Source: Macquaria australasica | Taxonomy: Eukaryota > Chordata > Actinopteri > Centrarchiformes > Percichthyidae | DNA: 64,000 nucleotides | Direction: 5' to 3' | Assembly (NCBI GenBank): GCA_005408345.1 | Contig: SEMN01000063.1 | Coordinates: 1,426,001-1,490,000 of the forward strand | Part shown: positions 36,288-48,330 of the stretch, in pieces | How the letters are laid out: every line of letters starts with the position of its first letter | How positions within the stretch are numbered: the first letter of the stretch is position 1 | The notes under the pieces: model-generated | Told to the model about the DNA's origin: nothing | What the model saw: the letters and a program-made list of their open reading frames with translations, nothing else | Databases searched by the model: none | Position numbers and translations under genes: made by a program

Positions 36288-36625
36288 AGTCATGGAATGT
36301 AATTAAGTACATTTACTCAAGCATTGTGCTTAAGTACAAACAAGAGGTTCTTTTAGTTTACTTTATGCTACATAATATTTCCACTCCACTACAATTAAAT
36401 GGGAAATATTGTACTTTTTATTCTCCTACAATTGTTTCACAACTATAGTTACTAGTTATTGGTACTTTAAAAGATTTGACAGGACTTTGTGACATGCATT
36501 GTAGATTAAACTACCCAACAGTTTATAAAATAGTTAAGATTTGCTCCACCTCGACCAACTACAAAAGAAAGATGCTAATTACACATTAATGCATCTGTAA
36601 TAATAATCCAGTTATGTATATATAA
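36288..36625 (+). repeat. common teleost dispersed repeat
   Basis: The text gtaattaagtacatttactc, then gggaaatattgtacttttta, gattaaactacccaacagtt and tacacattaatgcatctgta is recognisable as a very abundant repeat of percomorph fish. No ends with inverted repeats could be defined. Confidence 0.8.
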
Positions 36626-39123
36626 CAGTATTAGACTCAGGACTGCAACTGAATCGCGAACGTCGCAGTTAGGTGTTGTGTGTCTTAAATGACTCGACAA
36701 CCGGAATGAGCTTCATGTTAATTTGATATTTTTTGTCTGTAATTTTAGTTGTATTCATGCAGGTGACTGAAACACACAGCTCAGCACAATGAAAGAATCT
36801 CACTTAAGGAGTTGCCGTAAAGCAGATTTTTGTAAATATCCATCATTTACTGAGGCTAAATCACAAATGAGGGCTGCAGCAGGCAAGAGCATCCCATTCC
36901 TCCCAGGTGAGACACCTGAGAGTCAGTCAGGGTCACTTCTCCACCAACAGGATGTGACAAATCAAAAGTTAACGGTGCAGCTCAAACAGTTTCTGTAAAA
37001 GCATTGACCTGTTTTTCTCTTTTCACCAATGTTAGATCTTTTACGTGTCATACCTTGTACAGGTTTATAACATTTCACAGATGGACCGCTGAGGTGATCA
37101 TGGGTGTGCAGTTTGTAAATTAAAACCATCAAGCTATAGGGTTTTGGGAAGTGAAGTTCAAACAGTTACCATTTGGAACCACCTTGATGTAAGGTTTGCC
37201 TGGCTTGTCAGTGATTAAATTAAATTTTAATTAGTTAAAAATGAGAATTTAGATACTATTTTCAAAGCTTTAGTTCAGCATCTTCTGCATATACTGGATG
37301 TAATAATCTTGTCCCGGTGACTGATGCCTGTGTCCTGAAGTGATCCACCAGTCTGACATCACTCTGCTGTCCTTATTTAACATCTCAGTCAGAGATCCTT
37401 GATGAAGTTGATCTCCAGCGCTTCACGTGAAACATGCTGAAAAGACCAAACAGTTGCTTTCTGTCCTCCCTCCAAGATGTTTCTCATTAGCGAGGCGTCA
37501 CCTTCCCTGTCCATTATCAGAGGAACAATTTGGGTTGGGGGTTCTGTTCAGTCGTTTTAGGACACGAACCTACAGTACGCAGTCACCCCTCGAAATAGCA
37601 CCCACGGTCCCGTGTTCAACCTGCTTCCCAGCCGGACCAACAATGGCGCTTTTCAAATGTCAACCCAAAGAGCCATGTGCCAAATTAGAACGGGGTGCCT
37701 GCTATTCCAGGAGCAAAAGAAGGTGATCAAACAGAGCCTGGGTCAGTGGATCCCCTCTAATTGAGAAGTTCACACTTGGCAGTGGGGGCCCTCGTTGAAC
37801 AGACAGCACTGGTGCAGTCTGCCAGAGTGGAAAAGTTTTGCACCGCCTGTGCAATGCATACAACTGAGTTTTACCTCCACAGTCAGATCTGGGTGATTTC
37901 GGATTGTCGTTCAGGAGTCATGACGGCATTAGAGAGCAGACCAGTGCCTGACAGACAAACAAAATGGTAAAATAAATGTTAACTGGTCCATGCTCTGAGC
38001 CGTGGACTGGGGTCCTTTTGCACATTCGATCACACCACCATTTGGCAATAAAGTTGTGTTTATAAAGAGCTAAATTCATAGGTCTTAATTAGTAAGTCAC
38101 AGTATGATTAATTAAACATGAAGTGAAATGCTTTCAACAATGTTTTATCATTATCAGATAAATTATGGTTTTTACCCTTTAACTATATTTAATTCCTCTG
38201 GTAAATAAAAGTGATACAAGACAGAAACAAAGCTGCTTACCACAATTTTACCAGCTGTTTAGTTTGCAGTTATTCCCATAATTATACACTATTTAAATCC
38301 ACTGAGTGCTGAAACGGACAGTACTATCAACTCGTACCTTGATCACATGCATGGTGTGAATCCTAAACAGTGTAAACTAAATAAATGATCAAATCGTCGT
38401 CCCTCATCTGCACGATGGGTGGCAAATTTTTGCAGAGGGAATTTCTTGATGCGCCCTTCCTCAGCAGCAACAAAGCAAGATGGCCTCCTCTCAATTTGGG
38501 GCAAACCCTGCTGGAGACAAAAGAGATGCTTAAACCCCATTGGTCTGAGGGGGATATCTTCATCTCTCTTCAGAGAATCCCTAATTGATACATGGGGATT
38601 GGCGTGAAGGACCGAGGACAATACCTCTATTGTCTCACGGTTTTCTGAATCAAGACATCTGTCAGCTGCTGTGTTTTGCAGGGAGCTTGGCTCGCCTCCA
38701 AACTTGAACTTTCTCTTTTGATTTTTGCCGAAGCCTCTCCCGGCACGGCTCGTCTCTGCCTGTGGCACTGGAGGACATGTTGGAGGACATCAGCGTTGAT
38801 ATTTTTCTCAGTCAGAGTCAGTAAACACACATTTAGAAAGGAACAACTTGTATCCAGGTAAAATGCAGGGTGGAGTGTGATTTAACAATTAAAACGGAGG
38901 AGAAAGTTTTGAAACATTTACCATTTTTGAGGATATAATCTGTTGAGTTACATATATTTTTAATAAAAAGTCCTGATCATAAATAAAACATTAATAAATA
39001 GAATTATTTCAGAACTTTGGCCAACATAGATATTTTAATTGTAGATAAAATAAGAATTTCCTTGGAAGAAAAGCTCCCTTTAAAGCCACGTAAATACTCA
39101 TTCATTAGTGAATTCTTTATTCT
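36626..39123. other. non-coding interval with repeat-poor blocks
   Basis: No gene. 37470-37990 and 38340-38840 are repeat-poor. A 141-codon open frame on the - strand (38768-38343) has no recognisable domain, and three other long frames overlap it, which fits constrained non-coding DNA or chance better than a gene. Confidence 0.4.
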
Positions 39124-39352
39124 CAATGTATGTTGAATTGTATGCTTTCCTATAGAAGAAAAATCAAATTTTTGCAGGTTAAGCTGACCACTTGTGCCCT
39201 AACTAAAAAGCCCCTTGGTTATGCAAGCAATTCACTGTAATTAATTAATTGGAAGTGTACCAACTGAACACTGTCCCCATTTTACCTTGATTGATTTGTA
39301 CCAAATTACATACCGGTGTTTCCTTCTGGGAAACTTCTTAGAAAGTTATAAG
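39124..39352 (+). repeat. dispersed repeat, copy 2
   Basis: The partner of 9226-9437, with the same block order and orientation. Confidence 0.75.
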
Positions 39353-41196
39353 GAAATTACTAAAATAAATCATTTCTGTGAACACTCCTCACGTTTAGAA
39401 CAATCTTTGCAGTGATATTAATTTATTTCTTCATTTCACAGAACTTCTCTTTTGACCTGCTCTCATTCAGGGTCTTCTGTGGCAACAGTAAGTGGACAAA
39501 GTTCCCTCTTCCCAGCAACAGAAAACCAGGCGAGACAAAGTGTAAATGACTCTTTACACGTTTTTCAGCAACAAGATTTTTCTTCTGAGAGTAACATCAA
39601 TCCTCGAACACCAATCACTGATCCAATAGACTTAATTGAATAAAAGCTGGACGTGCACTTGATCTTAAATCACCATAATGAAAATGAATAATGAATCTGC
39701 TGCTAGACAGTGTGAGAAACACAAAACTTAATGAAGAATGGGTCAGATTGAGGGATTAAACTTTTAGTTTAGTTTAGTTCTGTGACTTAAATCCTGCAGC
39801 CAGGCTTTGCAATAAAAAATCACTTGTTATGTACTCAGGTATCGTATGTCAAAACCATATAAATGGTTATGTGAAAATAATTTGGAGTACAGGGTCACTA
39901 AGTTTACAAAACTAAAATAATCACAGTAAAGAAGGCTAACTGCAGGTTTTTGTTTTTTTGATGCAAACGGTAAGAGGCTGCATTGAGCTGAAATGGAGTA
40001 GAAGTAATTAAATATGAGATTCAAGTAAATTTATGGGTATGCATTCAAATGATAATGAAGCCCTGAATACACTGATGCCCTATTTGAAAATGATGCATGA
40101 CAATACAATAGAGACCACAGGATATTTATTAAGAGTCACAGTTTCCTGTAAGCTGTATGAACTGTAGAAAGACAAAAAATAAAAGGACAATAATAGATAC
40201 AAAAGCCATTCAGTGATTATCACACTGAATCCTGAGAGAAACCATGATATAGCATATAGTTTTTAATATATATATTTAGGACATCTGGGTTTTAGTGATA
40301 CTGTTTTCGGCGCATTTTGTAAGCTAATATCATTCACTTCTGCTTGAATCAAACTATGTTCAGACAACAGTAGAAAACAATGCCTATTAGCATAAATAGC
40401 ATAAATAGTCACAAACTATCTTTATAATTTACAAAAATACACATTTATAAAGTCCACATGTATTTACATGAGCCTTAGTGCTGTGGTTTCAGTCAACGTA
40501 GAGGATATAAAAATAAGGCAAGTCCTGTCTGGGATCATATTTGTATTAAATCAATTGTTACTGCATTTGGAAACGGTCTAAATATACAGGTGAACCCCTC
40601 ATAGCAGGGCACTTTGATCTCTTATGATTGTCGTTTTGAGGTAATGGCGGTCTCACAAAGGCAACTTTGGCAGATTTGAGTTGATTATCAATAAACAGTT
40701 TCAACATCTGTAATCACCTGTATGAATTTGGCAAAACTGGCAAAATATCAAACGTACATTTACATCTCAAACATGACAGGGTGGTTTTGACCACACAAAA
40801 AAGAAAAAACAAAAAAAAAGTAACATAGATGTTTAAAATATTACAAAAGACACAAGTGTTCAGTGGTTGTCTTACTTTGCAAGTGTATTTTAGCATTAGG
40901 AGCAAAGTAGGAGCATTGATATAGTAAAAGAGTAAAAAGATAAGTGCTCTTTTTTTTTTGTTTGACTTTCCGGCTGGTGTTTCCACAGTTTGAGTGCTTG
41001 TCAAGTTGAATCAAGTTTAGCTAAAAACCTCTCTCTAGTTCTCTAATCTCTCCGGTGAACTGATCAGTGAAGGGAGTGTTGTGTTCATGAAGCAGAGGAG
41101 CTGCTGCCCAGCCTGCACTCTGACCTCTCTGCTGATGTGTGTTTTTGTGCGAGCAGCAAGTCCCTAAAACAGTGTGACGTTGTGGCGAATCAGCTC
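39353..41196. other. non-coding interval, 3' side of foxi
   Basis: No gene other than the likely foxi 3' UTR. An AATAAA on the - strand lies at 40130-40125, about 1.07 kb after the stop. Confidence 0.45.
40125..40130 (-). terminator. possible foxi poly(A) signal
   Basis: A canonical AATAAA on the - strand. Use would give a 3' UTR of about 1.07 kb. Not unique in this AT-rich sequence. Confidence 0.25.
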
Positions 41197-43370
41197 CTAT
41201 AGCTCTGTCCCTTCCCTGGGGTAAATCAAGCTGTTGACACTGAAGCTGTTGTAGAAGTGACTGTTGAACTGTCCGCTCTGCCCACTGCCAAACGTGTTGT
41301 AGTACACTCCACGGTTGAAATGCAAGCCCTCGCCGGGCTCTGACGCCCCCGTGTCCTGCCCGCCGTGGTTGAGGTGGTACGGGCTCAGGGCCGTAATGTT
41401 CCTATTTGACAGCTCGTTCACCAGTCCCAGGGACCCCTGCCGGCTGGGGGCCCCTGAGCTGAGCGTCGACATGCTGCTGTAAAAGTTATTAAAACAGGGA
41501 GCGGTCGATGCCAGTCCGGGCGGCGAAGACGACGACGAGCTCTTGTGGTTCTCATTCATCGGCTCCATCTCTGGTGAGGACGGCCCCAGGAGCTGAGGAC
41601 TGTCTGAAGGCTTCATCGAGGCTGCCACAGCTGGCCTGCCGTCCTCCACTTTTGTGGCCCCTGCTGCTGCCACCACTGCTCCTCCTGCGCTGCTCGGATC
41701 TGACCGTCTTTTCCTTTTCCTGCGGAAATTTCCGTTGTCAAACATCTTTTCACAGTTTGGGTCCAACGTCCAGTAGTTTCCTTTTCCTGTAATTGAACAT
41801 GAGACACATAACAAATTACAACCTAATTATTTAATCTTTGGTTGAATGAAGATTTGCCTGATGGAAGTTGTGGGGCCTAATATGTCTGAGTTATATGGTC
41901 TAAATAAAATATAAAATATCTTTTTACTTAAATTTACCCTTTTTCAGCCTTTTCCTATCAAGATATGACTACAAATCAACGCACTGGGAAGCAATCTGTC
42001 TTAGAAATCTTCTATCCCACATGTTTAAATGAGTTGTTATCATTTATTTCATATCTCTGTTTCTTTCCTAGAAGCCAGTTTTGAGTAGTACTGGATTCTC
42101 TGCATTTTATAATTTAATTCTAGTCTAGAGTAAAGTACAGGTTAGATTAAAAACAGCATTCCAGTCATGTTCGAGTGCAATACATGCACTATTTTGTAGA
42201 GAAATAATACTGTAACATTCAAGTAACATTTCTAGGAAAATAAAATATATCTGTATTGCTCAATATGGGGCCTTTAATCGCCTTGTGTTATTATATTGTG
42301 TTGTTGGAATTATTTAATTTCTATTGGAATTTCATTGTATTAACCTTTGAACATTTATGGATAATGTACTACAGCTGCTACAGTTTCTACTAGAGTCATA
42401 TTTTAATAACTTGTTGCTTTTAAAATAAATTAGGAGATTCCCACACAGCATCAATTAGTGTTCAGAGAAAATTTTATGGAGTTGAGTGTTGGTAAGACTT
42501 ATTTGACCACACATATAACTGATTAGGCTCCATGAAAACTATGATAACGTGTTTAAATTTAGTGGGTATTCATAATTACTAGGCTATAAAGTTTCTCTTT
42601 TCTTTTTCACATTTAAAAAATTCGGGTAACAATGTCAGTTTAATTCATGCTCCCCTAATTTCCCATATAATTTAACCTCACTGAGACTTCCAGGTGAGTA
42701 AACTGTAGCCTGCCTAAATGCCACATATTATTTATAAGAACAGTTTCCGTGCGTTCGCGGTACCTGGATCGTCCTCGTCCCTCGGCACTTTCTTGAAGCA
42801 GTCGTTCAGAGACAGGTTGTGTCGGATCGAGTTCTGCCATCCGGCTTTGCTCTTCTTGTAAAAGGGGAAATTGTCGGCGACGTACTGGTAAATCTGGCTC
42901 AGGGTCAGCTTCTTCTCGTGCGCATTCTGGATGGCCATGGCTATGAGCGCAGAGTAGGAGTAGGGCGGCCGGACCAGCTTCAGCAGCTCCTCCTGGCTGG
43001 CGATGGACAGCCAGCCCAGATCGGGCCCACCAAAGCCAGGTGAGTTTGTTATGAACTGCCGCTGCGAGCCGTAGGAAGGCGGGATGAACGACGCCGGGTT
43101 GTTACCGTGCAGGTAGGATGCGGAGGAGTTGACGCCCGGCCCGTTGAGCCAGAGGTACGGGTTTGGAGACGATGCGTAATCTCCGAGGCCGTAGCCGGCG
43201 GGTCTCTGTGCGCCCTGGAGGCTCTGCTGGTGGTACATGCTGCTGAAGTTGTCGCAGTAGACAGCGGCCATGTCCGGGGCCTCCTGGGTGCTTTTAGGTG
43301 GGAGAGAGCCGACAGTAGGGGAGGTGTGTTGGTGGTGCTGGTGATGGGACTGAGGGTCGATGGAGTTCAT
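41197..43370 (-). CDS. foxi1: forkhead transcription factor FoxI (foxi1-like)
   Basis: FoxI proteins are nuclear DNA-binding factors needed for otic placode, pharyngeal arch and ionocyte development in fish. Two exons on the - strand: 43370-42764 and 41786-41197, with donor GTACCG and acceptor TTACAG, giving 398 residues. The start was placed at the Met beginning MNSIDPQSHHQHHQH; the frame is open further upstream but that stretch does not look like the family. The N-terminal half carries FoxI-type motifs YCDNFSSMYHQQSLQ, YLWLNGPGV and FIPPSYGSQRQF. The forkhead domain spans about residues 133-227 (VRPPYSYSALIAMAI; recognition helix NSIRHNLSLNDCF; basic wing FRRKRKRRS). The single intron splits the domain after DEDDPG, the position I recall for FoxI genes. 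The C-terminal half is Ser/Gly/Pro-rich and ends NSLIYPREGTEL. Class FoxI is near certain; foxi1 versus a foxi3 paralogue is less so. Confidence 0.93.
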
Positions 43371-43480
43371 CACTCCCCGCGGGAAATCCCAAAGGAAATG
43401 TTGAAGCGGTTCAGGTGGCCTCTCCCGGCGGTGCGCAGGCAGCAGCAACAAGTGTCAGGGAGGATGGAGGAGTTTGGGGA

Positions 43481-43574
43481 GTTTTAATAGTATAAACCCT
43501 TGACAGCAGCCACATCCAGGCACCAGATAATTCCCAACAGCCAATAGACACACACTGAGTAACAGGGGGCGTGG
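43481..43574 (-). promoter_or_regulatory. likely foxi core promoter
   Basis: Upstream of the foxi start codon lie, in order of distance, TATTAAAA (- strand, 43490-43483, about 115 bases upstream), a CCAAT box in reverse orientation (43541-43545) and a GC box GGGGGCGTGG (43565-43574). The order and spacing suit a polymerase II promoter. The start site itself is not visible. Confidence 0.45.
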
Positions 43575-44340
43575 TCATGTTCTACCTCATTCAGCAGAGA
43601 GTGGGTCAGTGGTTCCCAAATGTTTTCCCTGTGAAAACCTCCTGGAGACACAACGGGCTGCTGCTGGGTTCAGATTTTCTCTGAGGGACTGAGGCTGTAA
43701 TTATATAACCTCAGTCAACAAACAACAAACCTGACTCAGACTGCAATAATGACTTTTAAAATAAGTTTTTATTGTCCATCTCACACTTGTGAAACTTTGA
43801 ATTGAATCTGTGGAGAGGCTGCACTGCTGTAATAGAAATTTGTTGCCATGTTTTACCCTCTTTCATCCAAAGTGAATTTGAAGAACTACATGCTTTATGT
43901 ATATGTGATGGGACTGTTATTGGATATTCAATAGCGTATAGTAGAATTATACTGTCACTCTTGTGTACAGTAAATCAGTGATGAAAAGCAATACTTACTA
44001 AAATATCTCTCAAATGTAGACTGACAAAATAATGGAGTACTCAGTAACACTGAATAATATATATAATACATTCCCTAAACTGTTCTGTGGAAGTTGAAGT
44101 TAGGGAATATAAAAACACTGAGGGCTTCAGCCTTACAAGTTGGATTTCAAAGGACTGAAAAGCAGATTGATCATTTAGCATGTAAATTACTGATCAAAAT
44201 AAATTCCAGTGATCCTTCTAATATTAATTTTGTGTTTTCCACCTCAATAATGTAGATTACAACTTTCATTAAAGGCAAAATAGCTGCCTTGTTTTTCCAT
44301 ATTTTTCCCCCAACCTGTGTTTAAGGGTTTTCCTGAAAAT
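43575..44340. other. upstream flank of foxi
   Basis: No gene. At 43608 cagtggttcccaaatg resembles a hAT-type end, but no partner end was found. The rest is AT-rich. Confidence 0.4.
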
Positions 44341-44344
44341 AAAA

Positions 44345-44505
44345 CAGGAAAATCAGGGGCAGTGGCGGTCTCAGGCTGTCTGAGGGGCGAGGGCGAAAAA
44401 AATAAAAAGGGCACCATCTGTATGTGTTACAGTATATGGCACTTTATTGTGTTTTTCTCCACTGGAGGGGCATCCAAGAGGGCACTTTTGTGGCATTTTT
44501 TCCTA
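44345..44505. repeat. possible transposon fragment
   Basis: The segment aggggcagtggcggtctcag with a following aaaataaaaagggcacc resembles the end of a fish DNA transposon. Boundaries are not visible. Confidence 0.3.
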
Positions 44506-44689
44506 CTGAGTAATGCCTATTAATGTTACTGTACATTTGTTTAATGTCCTTTTCCCCCTTATTTTTCAAGGTCTTAAAGTTTATTTTGTACATTTAATGT
44601 TTTATGATCACTAACATGTTATAGCTACTGACTACATATTTGTAGATACAGATACACTGACTTCAGCTCATTTTTAACTTATCCTTAGT

Positions 44690-45110
44690 ACAGTACCCTA
44701 ATTACTGTAGTACAGAGGGTTTGAATTGAGGACCCTCATTGACCCTATCTCAGTACTTAACTAACCCTAAGCCTGATACTAATCTTAACACTAAAACCAA
44801 TTATAAATCCCTTGAATAATCCTAAAACCAGGCATAATTTCCCCGCTTTCCAAAAATGTCCTTACTCTTTAGGTCTCTAACACATTTTGGTCCTCACAAA
44901 GATGGAAATACAAGAGCAGACTCACAAACAATATACATGACAGCACTTGTGAGGACATTGTGACTTGTGACTTGAAATACATTGCCCCATTCATGTGACC
45001 CTAAAATCAGTTCTTAAAATAAAAAAGTTATCCCTGTGAGGACCAGTGTTTTGTCCCCAGAAGGGAGGTGAGTCCCCACAATGTGAGTGTGTTAACAGAT
45101 GTCCCAACAA
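44690..45110 (+). repeat. dispersed repeat (ctaaccct / tgaggacc family), copy 1
   Basis: A run of cttaactaaccctaagcc-like text is followed by ttttggtcctcacaaagatg and gtgaggaccagtgttttgtc. It resembles 58655-58845. The two share the alternating ACCNTAA composition flanked by gtgaggac/gtcctcac. Confidence 0.6.
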
Positions 45111-48089
45111 CACACACAGACTGAAAATTCATGGACTTTGTTTGTTAATAAAGATCCAACATACAAACTATTCAGTAAGTTAACTGAATTAATAGCACAA
45201 TATCTTGTATAAAAGTCTGCATTAGATATATACATACAGTGAGATATGTTCAATGGTCTGTATCTTGTGATAATTGTCCTTGTTTCACTTTTCTGTCTTG
45301 CTGGTCTGCTTTACGTTTAACTATGAATTTCATACAATATACAGTATAATCATACGAGAATAAACATAAGCATTGCGAAGCTGAAACATGATTATCTGTG
45401 ATGCCTCCCAAAAAGAACTTGTTGCTTTTTACATGCATTACATGCTAAAAGGTGCAATTAAATTACATGATTAATATTGTAAACTGTCAAAAGGTCTTGA
45501 CTGAAAATCGCTTCACAATCCAGACGTGCTCATATTGTTGCATATCCTTAGGCCAGAAATAACAAATCAGTTTCTTTGAAGGGTTTAAAACTTGGTTTTG
45601 TGGCTAATTAAGACGTCTGGAGAAAATTCAGCCTTGATCTTTTCATCAAGGCATTTCTGAATCCTCCAGTTTGATTCAGACGAGGATCTGCTTGCTAAAA
45701 AGTGGGAAAAAATGTATTTAAAAAAACTAGTTAAAATACATTTTATACCTGAGGATAAATGAATAAAGAATGCTCTGTCACTGTTGATTGTCATGTATGC
45801 AACTGTGAACCACGTAGCAAACTGTGAGCTGACTGTATCGTTACACCACGAATAAGTAAGTCCTATTAGTCCTGAAGATGACTTTTGATTTCTGCAAATC
45901 AAAGAACAATATTTCACCTGTATTGATGAGCTGGACCTGAGTATTCTAGACTTTTGAAATAGTAGTTTGACATATTAATATTAACTCTAGCTCCACTTAT
46001 TAGCTTTTTACAGAGCTTTCACACATCTCACTGTCTTCATTGTCACAGAGAAATAAGTGACCAATTACATCAAGAAATAACACATAAATTCGCCTGTAGA
46101 ATTATCTTTTTACCCTCAAGAAATATTCAAACTCCAAATCTTATTTGATTCACTGTGTGTTATGTTTGGAATTAACTTCTTAAGGATTCAGTATTTATTC
46201 TCAGTTATTGTTTGTGTCAACTTTGAAAAGACTTGAAGACAATGTAAGTTCACAATGTCACTAACTTTTTACTAACTGGATGAACTCACCTCCCCTTTCT
46301 GGACGTAATTCTGATAAAAAACACAAAAAAATGTCTTCAGTAACTGCCTCTGCATAACTGAACCATATGAAATAATGATGGTAGTAAAACGTATTTTGTA
46401 TTAACCCCTTAAAATCCACTTTTTCCATTAATTCTTTCCAAAATTAGCTCTAAGTTTGTTAAAATCATATTATTCCACACTGTGTGAAAGTATCATATTT
46501 TGTATTGTCTTGCTGCAACTCTTAACTGAAGATGCTGCCCCATTCCATCAAATGGAAGTATTCTTGATGCGTTGTACATCATTTTACACTTTTGTGTTTC
46601 TCCCAAACTTCAGCCCAACATATTTGATATCTTTGGAAAGGTTTGAATCTCCTCTAGAGTTTAAAATAAAGTTCTGTAGGATTGAACAATGTTTGCCTGC
46701 ACAGCATTAGTTTCACTGAACCAGTGTGAGGTCAGTGATGAAACCTGTCATGACTCGGTACCTTCAAATTGACAATTTCATTTACAAAATATAAATTAAA
46801 ATGCAAAATCAGAGTGGATGTCTGAAGAATGTAGCGTGAGCAAAATGACAAAGAAACCAAAACACAGCACACACATAGAGAAAGTCTCTGAGGGGACTGA
46901 GATGGCAGCTTGAGAAGCACTGGGTCCAGGTGATCCCAGTTGCACTGATGAGACAGTCCCTCCTACCAGTTACCTGCAAAGAAACCACAACAAACCAACA
47001 ACAAACCAACACATCAAACTGAAACTATATAACATAAAGATAACATCTGAAGAGTCAGATCAGAGTGAAATGCATTTTTTAAAATCAAATCTTCTTGTAA
47101 ATTTCTTGTTTTTAAGTCTCTGTGTTTGGGATGAATAATTAAGAAAATTATTTTATTTAAAAAAAATAAATATCTTGTTACATTTCTGAACTTATGTAGT
47201 TATAGATTTTGTAATGTACTCTGATATCCCTTGAAAATTAGATCTAAAACTCAGGATTTACCTGATTGAATTAAAGTTACAATAATGATGATAATTAATT
47301 AATTAGCCGGAATTACAATTACTAATCTACAAAACAAATGTTTTTGCCTTCTGTTGAGACTTGGAATCAGGGCTGCAAACACTTCAACATAATTAAATAT
47401 AAAGACCAAAAATGCAAAATAAGGACTGTGTTTCTTTCTGCAGCCTTGTACCTTAGTGTAAATCCTTCCTGTCTCTCTCTGGCTCAGATATTTTAAAGAA
47501 AAATCACTTGTGGAGACACACTGCCACCTTGAGCTGCCTTTTTTTTCTGTGGCAAATCCCAGCGTGCCCACTGTTCTCAAAATATTCATGGTTTTTATGT
47601 ACAATATAAAATTCACCACAAGATGGAGGCAGCTCGTTGCTCAGTGTGGAGTCTGAACTGACCGTGCAGATCATGAAGCATCCACAGGAGAGAGCTAAAC
47701 ACCGCTGTAAATGTCATTGAATGAAGCTGCCAAAGAGCCATCAAACTCCTGGAAGTTTTCACCTCAGAAATCTAATATGAAAGTGTGGTTTTACTATGAG
47801 AGCTCCTGGAGATTTAGAAAGTCTTTGAAGAAGTTAAAGTATGCCTTCTGACAACATTAAAGGTTATTCCAGCCCAGAGAGTCCAGAGTAAGACTTGTAA
47901 TAGTGCAAATAACTTGCTTTATGGTCTTAAAACAAAGGCAAACAGTTTACATAAATGTTTCTTTGGACAGAGCCTGTCTGCATTTAGCAAAAAACCCGCC
48001 AGTGTTGCATTTCTTCTTGGAGAGGAACTTTCTAATAAAGCAGAGTCAGACCTCCTCTGAGCCCCACTGTGATTACTTTGGTTGGTATT
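45111..48089. other. non-coding interval
   Basis: No gene I can support. Short splice-like segments on the - strand (around 46310-46288 and 45700-45585) were examined and not accepted. Confidence 0.45.
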
Positions 48090-48330
48090 GACACATTATC
48101 TGCCAGCACTTCCCTGTTTTTCAGCATCTGATAGACTGAGGTTTGCTCTAATGCAGCTTTTCCACTGAGATCCAGGCCGCAGAGTAATTGTCCGCGCAGC
48201 ACCAGGAGTCGCTCTGTCTGACTGTAATTCTATAATATTGGGGTTGGCTATGACAATAATCCCCGGGGCTCATCGTGCGTCGCCAGAACTGTTTCACAAA
48301 CTCAAATGTATGTATGAGAATCTGAGATTG
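48090..48330. promoter_or_regulatory. repeat-poor block, candidate regulatory element
   Basis: Higher complexity sequence with ACAATAATCCCC (SOX-like plus bicoid-type core) near 48253 and ACTGTAATTC near 48222, about 4.8 kb upstream of foxi. Enhancer function is inference. Confidence 0.25.

Noticed and set aside
43371..43451. N-terminal extension of the foxi frame
   Set aside because: The frame is open for 27 more codons, but that stretch does not resemble FoxI proteins, and the Met at 43370 begins family-like sequence.
43608..43640. hAT-like end cagtggttcccaaatg
   Set aside because: No partner end or target duplication could be found nearby.
45585..45917. 110-codon - strand frame with a splice-like acceptor and a plausible C-terminus
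   Set aside because: No domain was recognised, no compatible upstream exon was found, and the alternative frames are equally open. A 21-base splice-flanked segment near 46288-46310 was also considered and dropped for the same reason.
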